DNA from: Pseudomonas putida
GTDB lineage: Bacteria; Pseudomonadota; Gammaproteobacteria; Pseudomonadales; Pseudomonadaceae
NCBI RefSeq assembly: GCF_022627325.1
Contig: NZ_JAETZZ010000011.1
Coordinates: forward strand, 62,001 to 126,000
Direction of reading: 5' to 3'
Length of the DNA: 64,000 nucleotides
The notes under the pieces are model-generated. The model did no database searches and was not told where the DNA came from. It saw only the letters and a list, made by a program, of their open reading frames with translations. How positions within the stretch are numbered: position 1 is the first letter of the stretch; each line of letters starts with the position of its first letter. Positions 34,154 through 42,463 of the stretch are shown here, piece by piece. A program made the translations under genes and the position numbers.

Positions 34154-35028
34154 AACAGGGTGCGGGCCTCGTCAAAGCACTGTTCGGCAATGGCCGAGCG
34201 CGGCTCGCTACGGCGCAGCAGCAGGCCGACGGGGCTGTGGATGCAGGCGTCGGTGATCGGGACGATGCGCATGTGCTCGCTCAGGTCTTCCAACCCGCAA
34301 TCGAGCGGCATGATTGCGCAGCACACCCCGGTGTTGATGGCTTGGACCAACTGGAAGCTCGAGTCGCTTTCCAGCACGGCATTGGGTTCCAGGCTGCGGC
34401 TGCGAAAGCTCAGGTCGAGCGACTGACGGTAGTGCATCCCCTTGCTCAGCAGGCCCAGAGGGATTTCGCCCAGGTCCTCCCAACGCAAGGTGTCGGCCTC
34501 GAACTGGAAATGCCGGGTATCGTGCAGCAGGCCCATGGTGGTGGTGCCCAGTTCGATCACCTCGAAGAAGTTGGCGTTGACCTGGTCCAGATAGCAGATC
34601 CCCAAATCGAGCTGGTTGCGGCTCAGGCCATCCATGATCTGTTCGGTGCTGTGGGAGCTGAGCTGAAACTGCAGCTCCGGGTATTTTTCGCGCAGCGGCA
34701 GCAGCAACTGCATGGGGTTGAAGCTGGCCAGCGGCACGGTGCCCAAGCGCAGGCTACCAACCACTTGGCCACGGCAACTGGCCGCCTCGGCCTGCAGGCC
34801 ATCATGGGCGGCGAGCAGGGTGCGGGCCCAGGCCAGGATGCGCTCGCCGGCTTCGGTGAAGCCCTCGAAGCGTTGGCCGCGCTTGACCAGCACCAGGTCC
34901 AGTTCGTCCTCCAGGTTGCGCAGGCGCATGGACAGGGTCGGCTGGGTGATATGGCACAGCGCCGCGGCCTGGCCGAAGTGGCGGGTCTGGTCGAGGGCGA
35001 TGAGAAACTTGAGCTGCTTGATGTCCAT
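34141..35028 (-). CDS. LysR-type regulator of the molybdenum module
   Basis: A 295-residue LysR activator/repressor. The winged helix is MDIKQLKFLIALDQTRHFGQ AAALCHITQPTLSMRLRNLE, broken here for length, followed by the co-inducer domain (VGSLRLGTVPLASFNPMQLL). It is divergent from moaB and adjacent to molybdopterin and molybdo-oxidoreductase genes. Two promoters in this module, those of moaB and of the oxidoreductase, share a 15-bp motif that this regulator could recognise. It overlaps the hydroxyproline regulator gene by 13 bp at its 3' end. Confidence 0.88.
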   Translation of the reverse strand: MDIKQLKFLIALDQTRHFGQAAALCHITQPTLSMRLRNLEDELDLVLVKRGQRFEGFTEAGERILAWARTLLAAHDGLQAEAASCRGQVVGSLRLGTVPLASFNPMQLLLPLREKYPELQFQLSSHSTEQIMDGLSRNQLDLGICYLDQVNANFFEVIELGTTTMGLLHDTRHFQFEADTLRWEDLGEIPLGLLSKGMHYRQSLDLSFRSRSLEPNAVLESDSSFQLVQAINTGVCCAIMPLDCGLEDLSEHMRIVPITDACIHSPVGLLLRRSEPRSAIAEQCFDEARTLFQPS

Positions 35029-35100
35029 GGGAGTGCCTGGGGCCTTGGTGTGCTGACCTTAACCAAGTCAGCGATAGATGTCATTGATCGGGCGGTACGG

Positions 35101-35115
35101 CATATCGATTGGACG
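35101..35115 (+). promoter_or_regulatory. Shared promoter motif upstream of moaB
   Basis: CATATCGATTGGACG. The TTGGAC part makes a -35 box (35109-35114) with CTAGCG at 17-bp spacing (35132-35137). The same motif occurs upstream of the molybdo-oxidoreductase, only one base different in 15. It is a candidate site for the divergent LysR regulator. Confidence 0.6.
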
Positions 35116-35167
35116 CGCTCTGGTCATGCCTCTAGCGTAACGAGCCTGCCATACAAGGAGCTTCACT

Positions 35168-35707
35168 GTGCGTGTTCAACCCGATGCGGTCTTCGTTCCG
35201 CTCAATATCGCCGTCCTGACGGTCAGCGACACCCGCACCTACGAAAACGACACCTCCGGTGAGCTGCTCGCCAGCCGCCCGGTGCAGGTCGGCCATCACC
35301 TGGTGGCGCGCGCGCTGCTCAAGGACGACCTGTACAAGGTCCGCGCCCAGGTGGCCACCTGGATTGCCGATGACCAGGTGCAGGTGGTGCTGATCACCGG
35401 CGGCACCGGCTTCACCGGCCGGGACAGCACACCCGAAGCGGTGGAGTGCCTGTTCGATCGGCGTATCGACGGTTTCGGCGAGCTGTTCCGCGCGTTGTCG
35501 ATTCTCGATGTCGGCAGCTCGACCTTGCAGAGCCGCGCCTCGGCCGGGATGGCCAATGGCACCCTGGTGTGCTGCCTGCCAGGTTCTACCGGTGCCTGCC
35601 GCACGGCGTGGGAAGGCATCCTGGCAGAGCAACTGGATGCGCGGCACCAGCCTTGTAATTTTGTGAAGCACCTCAAGCCCATCGCGCCCTGCACAACGCG
35701 CGGTTGA
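35168..35707 (+). CDS. moaB: Molybdenum cofactor biosynthesis protein B
   Basis: A 179-residue MogA/MoaB-family protein starting with GTG (MRVQPDAVFVPLNIAVLTVSD). The family motif TVSDTRTYENDTSGELLA and the GGTGFTGRDSTPEAV loop, then LFRALSILDVGSSTLQSRAS, are all intact; it would adenylylate molybdopterin. A GGAG site precedes it. It is divergent from the LysR gene and ends 22 bp from the convergent bestrophin gene. This may be a second, dedicated moaB for the oxidoreductase of this module; that is inference. Confidence 0.92.
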   Translation: MRVQPDAVFVPLNIAVLTVSDTRTYENDTSGELLASRPVQVGHHLVARALLKDDLYKVRAQVATWIADDQVQVVLITGGTGFTGRDSTPEAVECLFDRRIDGFGELFRALSILDVGSSTLQSRASAGMANGTLVCCLPGSTGACRTAWEGILAEQLDARHQPCNFVKHLKPIAPCTTRG

Positions 35708-35729
35708 ACAGCCCCGGCGCTAGGGCCAG

Positions 35730-36629
35730 TCAGCTCAGCACATGCTCCACTGGCTGCAACGCCGGTGGCAGCGGCTCCACGCCCAAGGCCCCCAGCACAT
35801 CCCGCTCGACCGTGCGCACCATGGCATCGGTCGGCAGGTCGTTCTCGTCTCGCCCGAACGGGTCCTCCAGTTCATTGCCGATGGCATCCAGCCCGAAGAA
35901 GGTGTACCCCACGATGGTGGTAAACAGCGGCGCCAGCCAGCCCAGCGGCTCGGCCAGGGCGAACGGCAGCAGCAGGCAGAAGATGTAGATGGTGCGGTGC
36001 AGCAGCAGGGTATAGGGGAAGGGCAGCGGTGTGCCCTTGATCCGCTCGCAGGTGGCCTGCACCTCCGACAGCCCGACCAGGCGTTGCTCCAACAGGCTGT
36101 AGCGCCATTCACTGATGTGCTGCTGCTCGGCCAGGCGTGAGCAGTGGGCGCCAACCTCCTGCAAGATACCGTCGCAGACATTGTGCGGGCGGATCGCAGC
36201 GGGGTTGGCCAGCCACGGCTGGGCGGCGGCCACTTCATCCTCATTGCGCAACCGGGCATTGAGCGCATGGGCAAAGCCGCACAGGCTGCGCAGCAACTCG
36301 GCGCGCAGCTTTTCATCGATGATCACCCCGCTTTCACGTATGAACGAGCGGGCCTCGATGATCATCTTCCCCCAGGCCTTGCGCCCCTCCCACCAGCGGT
36401 CGTAACAGGCGTTGTTGCGAAAGCTCATGAAGATCGACAGCGACAGGCCAAGCAGCGTGAAGGGGGTAGCGCTGACGGGGTAGAAAAACGCCGGGAAGTG
36501 GCGTTCGACCAGCACGATCAGGGCGGCGAGCAAGGTGACCGTCAGGCAGCGCAAGGCAATGCGCTTGACGATCGAACCCTTGAGGGTGAATAGCACGCGC
36601 AACACGTCGGGGCGGGAGTGGACGATCAT
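35730..36629 (-). CDS. Bestrophin-like chloride channel family protein
   Basis: A 299-residue membrane protein of the bestrophin/YneE family. Recognisable are the N-terminal MIVHSRPDVLRVLFTLKGS, the pore-lining LGLSLSIFMSFRNNACYDRWWEGR and the Asp/Glu-rich loop HPFG-like region LEDPFGRDENDLPTDAMVRTVE. Bestrophins form pentameric anion (sometimes cation) channels. It begins 20 bp after the moaA gene and is co-transcribed, an unusual partner. No signal peptide is needed or seen. Confidence 0.85.
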   Translation of the reverse strand: MIVHSRPDVLRVLFTLKGSIVKRIALRCLTVTLLAALIVLVERHFPAFFYPVSATPFTLLGLSLSIFMSFRNNACYDRWWEGRKAWGKMIIEARSFIRESGVIIDEKLRAELLRSLCGFAHALNARLRNEDEVAAAQPWLANPAAIRPHNVCDGILQEVGAHCSRLAEQQHISEWRYSLLEQRLVGLSEVQATCERIKGTPLPFPYTLLLHRTIYIFCLLLPFALAEPLGWLAPLFTTIVGYTFFGLDAIGNELEDPFGRDENDLPTDAMVRTVERDVLGALGVEPLPPALQPVEHVLS

Positions 36630-36649
36630 GGCGATCCAGGGACGGCCGG

Positions 36650-37654
36650 TCAGCCGCCGGTCATGTTCATGAAGCGCAGGATCTGCACGTCGCCACCGAC
36701 CTCGAAATGATGGCGATAGGGCTTGAGGTGCAGCGAATCGCGGATGGCTTTTTCCAGCCGCTCGGCATCACCCGGGTGGGCACGCAGCACCTGTTTGAGG
36801 TCCATCGAATGTTCATTGCCCAGGCACAACAACAGCCGGCCTTCGACGGTCAGGCGCACACGGTTGCAGGTGGCGCAGAAGTTGTGGCTGTGCGGCGAGA
36901 TGAAGCCGACACGGGTGCTCGGCGCTTCTGCCAGGCGCCAGTAGCGCGCCGGGCCCTGGGACGACTCGGTCGATTCGATCAGGGTGAAATGTTCGGCCAG
37001 CCGCGCGCGTACTTCGTCACTGGAGCAGAACGACTCGCCGCGTTCGTGCTCGCTGATCACGCCCAGCGGCATCTCTTCGATGAAGGTGATGTCCAGTTCG
37101 CGGTCGATGGCAAAGCGCACCAGGTCGACCAGCTCATCGTCGTTACGCCCCTTGAGCACCACGCAATTGAGTTTGATGCGCTGAAACCCCGCGCGGCGGG
37201 CCGCGTCGATGCCGGCGATCACCTGGGCCAGGTCGCCGGTGCGGGTCAGTTGCTTGAAACGTTCTGCATCGAGGCTGTCGAGGCTGATGTTCAGGCGTGA
37301 CAGGCCTGCGTCGAACAGCGGCTGGGCCAGGCGCGGGAGCTGCGAGCCGTTGCTGGTCATGCACAGCTCTCGCAGGCCGGGCAGGGCGGCAATGCGCCCG
37401 CACAGGTCGACGATGCCCTGGCGTACCAGCGGCTCGCCACCGGTAAGGCGGATCTTGCGAGTGCCTAAGGCGACGAAACGTTCGGCAACCTGGAACAGTT
37501 CCTCAAGGCTGAGGATCTGCTGGCGCGGCAGGAACTGCATGTCTTCGGCCATGCAATAGACACAACGGAAGTCGCAGCGGTCCGTGACCGACATCCGCAG
37601 GTAGTCGATTTTCCGGTTGAAGCCGTCGATCAGGGCCCGGCTGTTCTGTTCCAC
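36650..37654 (-). CDS. moaA: GTP 3',8-cyclase
   Basis: A radical-SAM enzyme starting molybdopterin synthesis from GTP. The N-terminal 4Fe-4S site is C27/C31/C34 in DRCDFRCVYCMAED, the second cluster is in CNRVRLTVEGRLLLCLG, and the protein ends in the conserved MTGG (the GG tail is catalytically important). Start choice: the longest frame opens at a TTG (37669) with no ribosome site, so the GTG five codons later giving MEQNSRALIDGFNRK is preferred (334 residues), with moderate certainty. It heads an operon with the bestrophin gene. Confidence 0.9.
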   Translation of the reverse strand: MEQNSRALIDGFNRKIDYLRMSVTDRCDFRCVYCMAEDMQFLPRQQILSLEELFQVAERFVALGTRKIRLTGGEPLVRQGIVDLCGRIAALPGLRELCMTSNGSQLPRLAQPLFDAGLSRLNISLDSLDAERFKQLTRTGDLAQVIAGIDAARRAGFQRIKLNCVVLKGRNDDELVDLVRFAIDRELDITFIEEMPLGVISEHERGESFCSSDEVRARLAEHFTLIESTESSQGPARYWRLAEAPSTRVGFISPHSHNFCATCNRVRLTVEGRLLLCLGNEHSMDLKQVLRAHPGDAERLEKAIRDSLHLKPYRHHFEVGGDVQILRFMNMTGG

Positions 37655-37820
37655 GTTCGCGCTCGGCAAGGGAGGGGGACTGGTTCCACGCTATAACCTG
37701 CGGTGTTCGCCGTCAAATTGCTTTGCCCGACCGTTTGATCAATCTCATCTATCACGGCCCACCGTGGTGCATGGCGCCAAGTGCACCCCCATCATCGAAA
37801 CGGCCTATCACCCCGTAAGA

Positions 37821-37835
37821 CATTTCGATTGGACG
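37821..37835 (+). promoter_or_regulatory. Shared promoter motif upstream of the molybdo-oxidoreductase
   Basis: CATTTCGATTGGACG, differing at one position from the motif before moaB. Its TTGGAC (37829-37834) is again followed after 17 bp by a -10-like CATAGG (37852-37857). It lies about 90 bp upstream of the oxidoreductase start and in the divergent region with moaA. Confidence 0.6.
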
Positions 37836-37922
37836 GCCCCCCGACTGTCTCCATAGGCTGGAAAAAAGCAGCGGACGACACGATCCGTTGCACTATTCGA
37901 TGCCCGCGTGAGGATTGACCGC

Positions 37923-40250
37923 ATGAGCCAGGACGAACATATCAGGGATTACAAGGGGCCTGCCGCCGGCTGGGGCGCGCTCAAGAGCGTGACCAAGAGC
38001 TGGCTGGGCAGTGACAACGCCTTCAAGAACCTGCGTGCCATGCTCAAGACCAACCAGAACGGCGGGTTCGACTGCCCCGGCTGCGCCTGGGGCGAGTCGC
38101 CGGAAAGCGACATGGTCAAGTTCTGCGAAAACGGCGCCAAGGCGGTCAACTGGGAAGCGACCGGTCGCTCGGTCGACCCGGCCTTCTTCGCCAGATACAG
38201 CGTAAGCGCGCTGAAGGACCAGACCGACTACTGGCTCGAATACCAAGGCCGCCTCACGCACCCGATGCGTTACGACGCTGCCACCGATCACTATGTGCAA
38301 ACCACTTGGGAAGAGGCCTTTGCCCTGATCGCCCGGCACTTGCAGGCGCTGGAATCGCCCGATGAGGCTGAGTTCTACACCTCCGGCCGGGCCAGCAACG
38401 AAGCGGCATTCCTCTACCAGCTGTTCGTCCGCGCCTACGGCACCAACAACTTCCCCGACTGCTCGAACATGTGCCACGAGGCCAGTGGCGTGGGCATGTC
38501 GGAAACCCTCGGCGTAGGCAAGGGCACGGTCGTGTTCCATGACCTGGAGCTGGCCGACGCGATCTTCGTCATTGGCCAGAACCCCGGTACCAACCACCCG
38601 CGCATGCTCGAACCGCTGCGTGAAGCGGTCAAGCGCGGCGCCCAGGTGGTGTGTTTCAACCCGCTCAAAGAGCGTGGCCTGGAGCGCTTCCAGCACCCGC
38701 AGCACCCGTTCGAAATGCTCAGCAACGGCTCCGAACCGACCAATACCGCCTACTTCCGCCCAGCCCTGGGCGGCGACATGGCGGCCATGCGCGGCATTGC
38801 CAAGTACCTGCTGAAATGGGAGCGCGAAGCCCAGGCCAAGGGGGAGCCAGCGGTATTCGACCATGGCTTCATCGCCGCGCACACCAGCGGTGTGGACGCC
38901 TACCTGGCGGCCGTGGATGCCACCTCGTGGGACCATATCGTCGAGCAGTCCGGCCTGACCCTGGCCGAGATCGAGCTGGCGGCGCGGATGTACCGCAAGG
39001 CCGAGCGGGTGATCATGTGCTGGGCGATGGGCGTCACCCAGCACCGTCACTCGGTGCCTACCGTGCAGGAAATCGTCAACCTGCAGCTGTTGCGCGGCAA
39101 CGTCGGCAAGCCCGGCGCGGGCCTTTCGCCAGTGCGTGGCCACAGCAACGTGCAAGGCGACCGCACCATGGGGATCGACGAGAAACCCAAGGCGGCGTTG
39201 CTCGATGCCTTGGAAAAACGCTTCCAGTTCCGCGTACCTCGCGCCCATGGGCATAACGCGGTGCTGGCGATCCAGGCCATGGAGCAACAGCGCGCCAAGG
39301 TGTTCATCGCGCTGGGTGGCAACTTCGCCCAGGCGACGCCGGACACGCCCCGCACCCACGCGGCCCTGCGCAACTGTGCGTTGACGGTGCAGATATCCAC
39401 CAAGCTCAACCGTTCGCACCTGGTCACTGGCCGCGATGCGCTGATCCTGCCCTGCCTGGGGCGCACCGAGATCGACATGCAGGCCGGCGGGCCGCAGGGC
39501 GTGACCGTGGAAGACACCTTCAGCATGGTGCATATCTCCCATGGCCAGCTGCGCCCGCGTTCACCCCACATGCGGTCCGAACCCTGGATCATCGCCGGCA
39601 TGGCCAAGGCCACGCTGGGCAACCAGCCCATCGATTGGGAGTACGCGGTGGCCGACTATGGCCGTATTCGCAGCATGATCGCCGATGTCATCCCCGGTTT
39701 CGCCAACTTCAATGAGCGGCTGCAGCACCCAGGTGGTTTCCACCTGGGCAACAGTGCTGCCGAGCGCAACTGGCGCACGGCAACCGGCAAGGCGCGCTTC
39801 AGTGCCAGCCCGTTGCCCGAGCATCTGGTCAACGCCCAGGTGCTCGCCCGTGGCGACAAGCCGGACCTCATCCTGCAGACGATGCGCTCGCACGACCAGT
39901 ACAACACCACGCTATATGGGCTGGACGATCGTTACCGGGGCGTGTTTGGCCTGCGGGAAGTGGTGTTCGTCAGCGAGGCCGACATCCGCCGCCTGGGCTT
40001 CGAGCCGGGTGAGCATGTCGATCTGGTGTCGCTGTGGGAGGACGGTGTCGAACGCCGGGTGTCGGGGTTCCGCCTGGTGCCCTACGACATCCCCGATGGG
40101 CAGGCGGCGGCCTACTACCCGGAGACCAACCCGCTGGTGCCGCTGGAAAGTTACGGCGAAGGCACCTATACGCCGACCTCCAAATTCATTGCGATTCGGC
40201 TCGAGAAGGCCAAGGCGGGGAACCGGATCGAAGCGGTGGCGGCGCAGTGA
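37923..40250 (+). CDS. FdhF/YdeP-family molybdopterin oxidoreductase
   Basis: A 775-residue bis-MGD molybdoenzyme without signal peptide, so cytoplasmic. Only three N-terminal cluster Cys are seen, C51, C54 and C68 (GGFDCPGCAWG and VKFCENG), as in the FdhF/YdeP branch rather than four as in FdhF itself. The molybdenum ligand is predicted to be C184 in DCSNMCHEASGVGM. Other family marks are GQNPGTNHPRMLE, RGHSNVQGDRTMGI and the C-terminal MRSHDQYNTTLYG. The substrate is unknown; E. coli YdeP relates to acid resistance. A GAGG lies 9 bases before the ATG chosen. Confidence 0.85.
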   Translation: MSQDEHIRDYKGPAAGWGALKSVTKSWLGSDNAFKNLRAMLKTNQNGGFDCPGCAWGESPESDMVKFCENGAKAVNWEATGRSVDPAFFARYSVSALKDQTDYWLEYQGRLTHPMRYDAATDHYVQTTWEEAFALIARHLQALESPDEAEFYTSGRASNEAAFLYQLFVRAYGTNNFPDCSNMCHEASGVGMSETLGVGKGTVVFHDLELADAIFVIGQNPGTNHPRMLEPLREAVKRGAQVVCFNPLKERGLERFQHPQHPFEMLSNGSEPTNTAYFRPALGGDMAAMRGIAKYLLKWEREAQAKGEPAVFDHGFIAAHTSGVDAYLAAVDATSWDHIVEQSGLTLAEIELAARMYRKAERVIMCWAMGVTQHRHSVPTVQEIVNLQLLRGNVGKPGAGLSPVRGHSNVQGDRTMGIDEKPKAALLDALEKRFQFRVPRAHGHNAVLAIQAMEQQRAKVFIALGGNFAQATPDTPRTHAALRNCALTVQISTKLNRSHLVTGRDALILPCLGRTEIDMQAGGPQGVTVEDTFSMVHISHGQLRPRSPHMRSEPWIIAGMAKATLGNQPIDWEYAVADYGRIRSMIADVIPGFANFNERLQHPGGFHLGNSAAERNWRTATGKARFSASPLPEHLVNAQVLARGDKPDLILQTMRSHDQYNTTLYGLDDRYRGVFGLREVVFVSEADIRRLGFEPGEHVDLVSLWEDGVERRVSGFRLVPYDIPDGQAAAYYPETNPLVPLESYGEGTYTPTSKFIAIRLEKAKAGNRIEAVAAQ

Positions 40251-40273
40251 AGGGGTGCTGAGGCTGGCACCGA

Positions 40274-40735
40274 TCAGGGCCTGTGGACCGGGTAAGCCGT
40301 GGTGTATTTCATCTGTTCCATGGCAAAGCTGGACGTGATGTTGGAGAGCCCATCGGTGCTGGTGATCAGCTTTTTATAGAACCGGTCGTAGGCAGCGATA
40401 TCGCCCACCACCACCCGCAGCATGTAATCCCAGTCCCCGGACATGCGATAGAACTCCATCACCTCCTCGAAGCCTTTCACCGTCTCGGCAAACTGCTCCA
40501 GCCAGGCACTGTCGTGGCGCTGGGTCTTGAGCTGGACGAACACCGTCAGGCCCAGGCCCAGGCGTTCGGGGTCGAGCAGGGCGACGCGGCCGAGGATGTA
40601 GCCATCCTCTTCCAGGCGCTTGACCCGCTTCCAGCAGGGGGTGGTGGACAGGTTGACGGCTTCGGCCAAATCCTTGAGCGAGAGCGACGCGTCGCGCTGG
40701 AGCAGGGTGAGGATGTGCTGGTCGAAACTGTCCAT
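40274..40735 (-). CDS. Lrp/AsnC-family regulator
   Basis: A 153-residue regulator: N-terminal HTH (DQHILTLLQRDASLSLKDLA and NLSTTPCWKRVKRLEEDGYI) and C-terminal RAM/ACT domain (GLTVFVQLKTQRHDSAWLEQF). It is transcribed divergently from the PLP-dependent enzyme gene and separated by 135 bp, so it likely controls that gene in response to an amino acid. Its downstream end lies 23 bp from the convergent molybdo-oxidoreductase gene. Confidence 0.88.
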   Translation of the reverse strand: MDSFDQHILTLLQRDASLSLKDLAEAVNLSTTPCWKRVKRLEEDGYILGRVALLDPERLGLGLTVFVQLKTQRHDSAWLEQFAETVKGFEEVMEFYRMSGDWDYMLRVVVGDIAAYDRFYKKLITSTDGLSNITSSFAMEQMKYTTAYPVHRP

Positions 40736-40828
40736 GGAAACCCGCTGGCGGTCAGTAAAATATTCCCCAGATTACCCCAACGATAGAAAAAATTCCCGCC
40801 ACCACGGGCGTTGTGGCGGCAGGTGATT

Positions 40829-40845
40829 GTGCGATAGTTGCGCAC
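40829..40845. promoter_or_regulatory. Inverted repeat in the Lrp/PLP-enzyme divergent promoter
   Basis: GTGCG (40829-40833) and CGCAC (40841-40845) around seven bases, 26 bp upstream of the PLP-enzyme start. A weaker CCGCC-rich dyad lies further left. It is a candidate for the neighbouring Lrp-type protein, but Lrp sites are loosely defined. Confidence 0.35.
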
Positions 40846-40870
40846 TTACATCTGCCAAATGGGCCTGACC

Positions 40871-42043
40871 ATGTCCGACAAGCCGCGCAATTTCGCCACC
40901 CGTACCATTCACGCCGGTGAGCAGTTCAGTGTCGCCGACAACGCGATCTTCCCGCCTATCTACACCGCCAGCTCGTATATCAAGCGCAGCCTCGATGACA
41001 ACCCGAAATACGCCTACAGCCGGGTGGGCAACCCGACCCGGCATGCCTATGAAAGTTGTGTCGCGGCACTTGAAGAGGGTGTGGGCGCGGTGGCGTGTGC
41101 CTCCGGTGTAAACGCCACCGCCACGGTGCTGGAGCTGCTCCCCAAGGACGCTCATGTGGTGGTGATGAACGGTGTGTACGGCGGCACCTTCCGCATTCTT
41201 GAAGACTACCGAGCACGCACCTCGGGCCTTACCACCACCTATGTCGACCTCAACGATGTGGCGGCCGTAGCGGCGGCGATCAAACCCGAAACCCAGCTGA
41301 TCTGGATCGAGTCGCCGACCAACCCGTTGCTGCACCTGGTCGACATCAAGGCGGTCTGCGACCTGGCTCGGGCGCGGGGTATTCTCACCTGCATCGACAA
41401 CACCTTCTGCTCGCCGTGGAACCAGCGGCCGATCACCCTGGGTGTGGACCTGGTGATGCATTCGGCCAGCAAATACATTGGCGGCCACTCCGACCTGACC
41501 GGCGGCGTGGTGGTGGCTGCCAACGATGAATTGCTGGGGCGCTTGCGCAAGATCAGCATGGCCGTGGGGGCGATCCAGGGCCCGTTCGACTGTTACCTGG
41601 CCTTGCGCGGCCTGAAAACCCTCGACGTGCGCATGGAGCGTCAGTGTGCCAATGCCCTGCAGGTGGCACGCTTCCTGGAAAGCCATCCGCAGATCGAGCA
41701 GGTGTATTACCCGGGGCTGGAAAGCCACCCGCAGCACGCACTGTGCAAGCGCCAGATGCGCGCTGGCGGAGCGGTGGTGGCAATGAAGGTCAGGAACGGT
41801 GATCGGGCGGCGCTCAATCGCCTGGTGGAGGCCTTGCAGATATTTGTCCTGGCCGACTCGTTGGGTGGTGTGGAGAGCATGATCAACCACTCCTGGAGCA
41901 TGTCGCACAATTCACTGAGCCCGGAACAGAAGGGGCTGATGGGCATCAGTGAGCGCTTGTTGCGGCTGTCGATCGGGATCGAGGATTACCGGGACCTGAT
42001 CGAAGACCTGGACCGGGCCTTGAACGCATCGGCTGGCATGTAA
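40871..42043 (+). CDS. Cys/Met-metabolism PLP enzyme (cystathionine gamma-synthase/lyase family)
   Basis: A 390-residue PLP-dependent enzyme beginning MSDKPRNFATRTIHAGEQFS. The phosphate-binding and cofactor Lys segment is HSASKYIGGHSDLTGG, with K201 as Schiff-base Lys; YSRVGNPTRHAYE and GVESMINHSWSMSH are further family marks. Family members include cystathionine gamma-synthase, beta/gamma-lyase, methionine gamma-lyase and O-acetylhomoserine sulfhydrylase; the exact reaction cannot be assigned from sequence. A control by the divergent Lrp-type gene suggests amino acid catabolism or supply. The ATG chosen has a weak ribosome site. Confidence 0.87.
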   Translation: MSDKPRNFATRTIHAGEQFSVADNAIFPPIYTASSYIKRSLDDNPKYAYSRVGNPTRHAYESCVAALEEGVGAVACASGVNATATVLELLPKDAHVVVMNGVYGGTFRILEDYRARTSGLTTTYVDLNDVAAVAAAIKPETQLIWIESPTNPLLHLVDIKAVCDLARARGILTCIDNTFCSPWNQRPITLGVDLVMHSASKYIGGHSDLTGGVVVAANDELLGRLRKISMAVGAIQGPFDCYLALRGLKTLDVRMERQCANALQVARFLESHPQIEQVYYPGLESHPQHALCKRQMRAGGAVVAMKVRNGDRAALNRLVEALQIFVLADSLGGVESMINHSWSMSHNSLSPEQKGLMGISERLLRLSIGIEDYRDLIEDLDRALNASAGM

Positions 42044-42052
42044 CGGTTGCAG

Positions 42053-42090
42053 GCCCTGTCGCCAGCGAGCCGGCTTGCCGGCGACAGGGC
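42053..42090. repeat. REP palindrome at a convergent junction
   Basis: GCCCTGTCGCC and GGCGACAGGGC arms around AGCGAGCCGGCTTGCC; one long stem-loop between the stop codons of the PLP-enzyme and DUF465 genes. Probable bidirectional terminator. Confidence 0.8.
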
Positions 42091-42111
42091 GGTTGATTCA
42101 GCAGAAAGCCA

Positions 42112-42348
42112 TCAGGATTTGGGCGGATGAATGATTCGCTCGATCTTGTCCTTGATCAGCAGGCGCTCCTTGCGCAGGCGGTTGACGGCATCGTCGTTGG
42201 TGCCATTGCCTTCGGCGGCCACCACCTCCTTGTCTTTGGCGTTGTATTCCTTGTGCAGGGCATGCAGCGTCGGGTCCTTGTCTATCAGTGCCTGGAATGC
42301 ATCGGCGGTAACGTGCAAGTCAGCGAGCAGATCATGCGGAACTGGCAT
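42112..42348 (-). CDS. DUF465/YdcH-like small protein
   Basis: A 78-residue protein from MPVPHDLLADLHVT to IIHPPKS; a longer frame exists but the GAGGTGAAGAA site before this Met supports the short start. The content (HKEYNAKDKEVVAAEG, VNRLRKERLLIKDKIERII) fits the coiled-coil DUF465 family (YdcH). Function unknown. It is divergent from the isomerase gene at 42464. Confidence 0.75.
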   Translation of the reverse strand: MPVPHDLLADLHVTADAFQALIDKDPTLHALHKEYNAKDKEVVAAEGNGTNDDAVNRLRKERLLIKDKIERIIHPPKS

Positions 42349-42463
42349 TTCTTCACCTCTGTCAGGGTTGTCAGTAAGGTCCTGACCTTTGAGGATAGCC
42401 GCCTTTGCGCGGGTAGGGGACTGGGGTAGGCTGTCGCCTCCCCCAACGCCTGGAACCTGTGCC

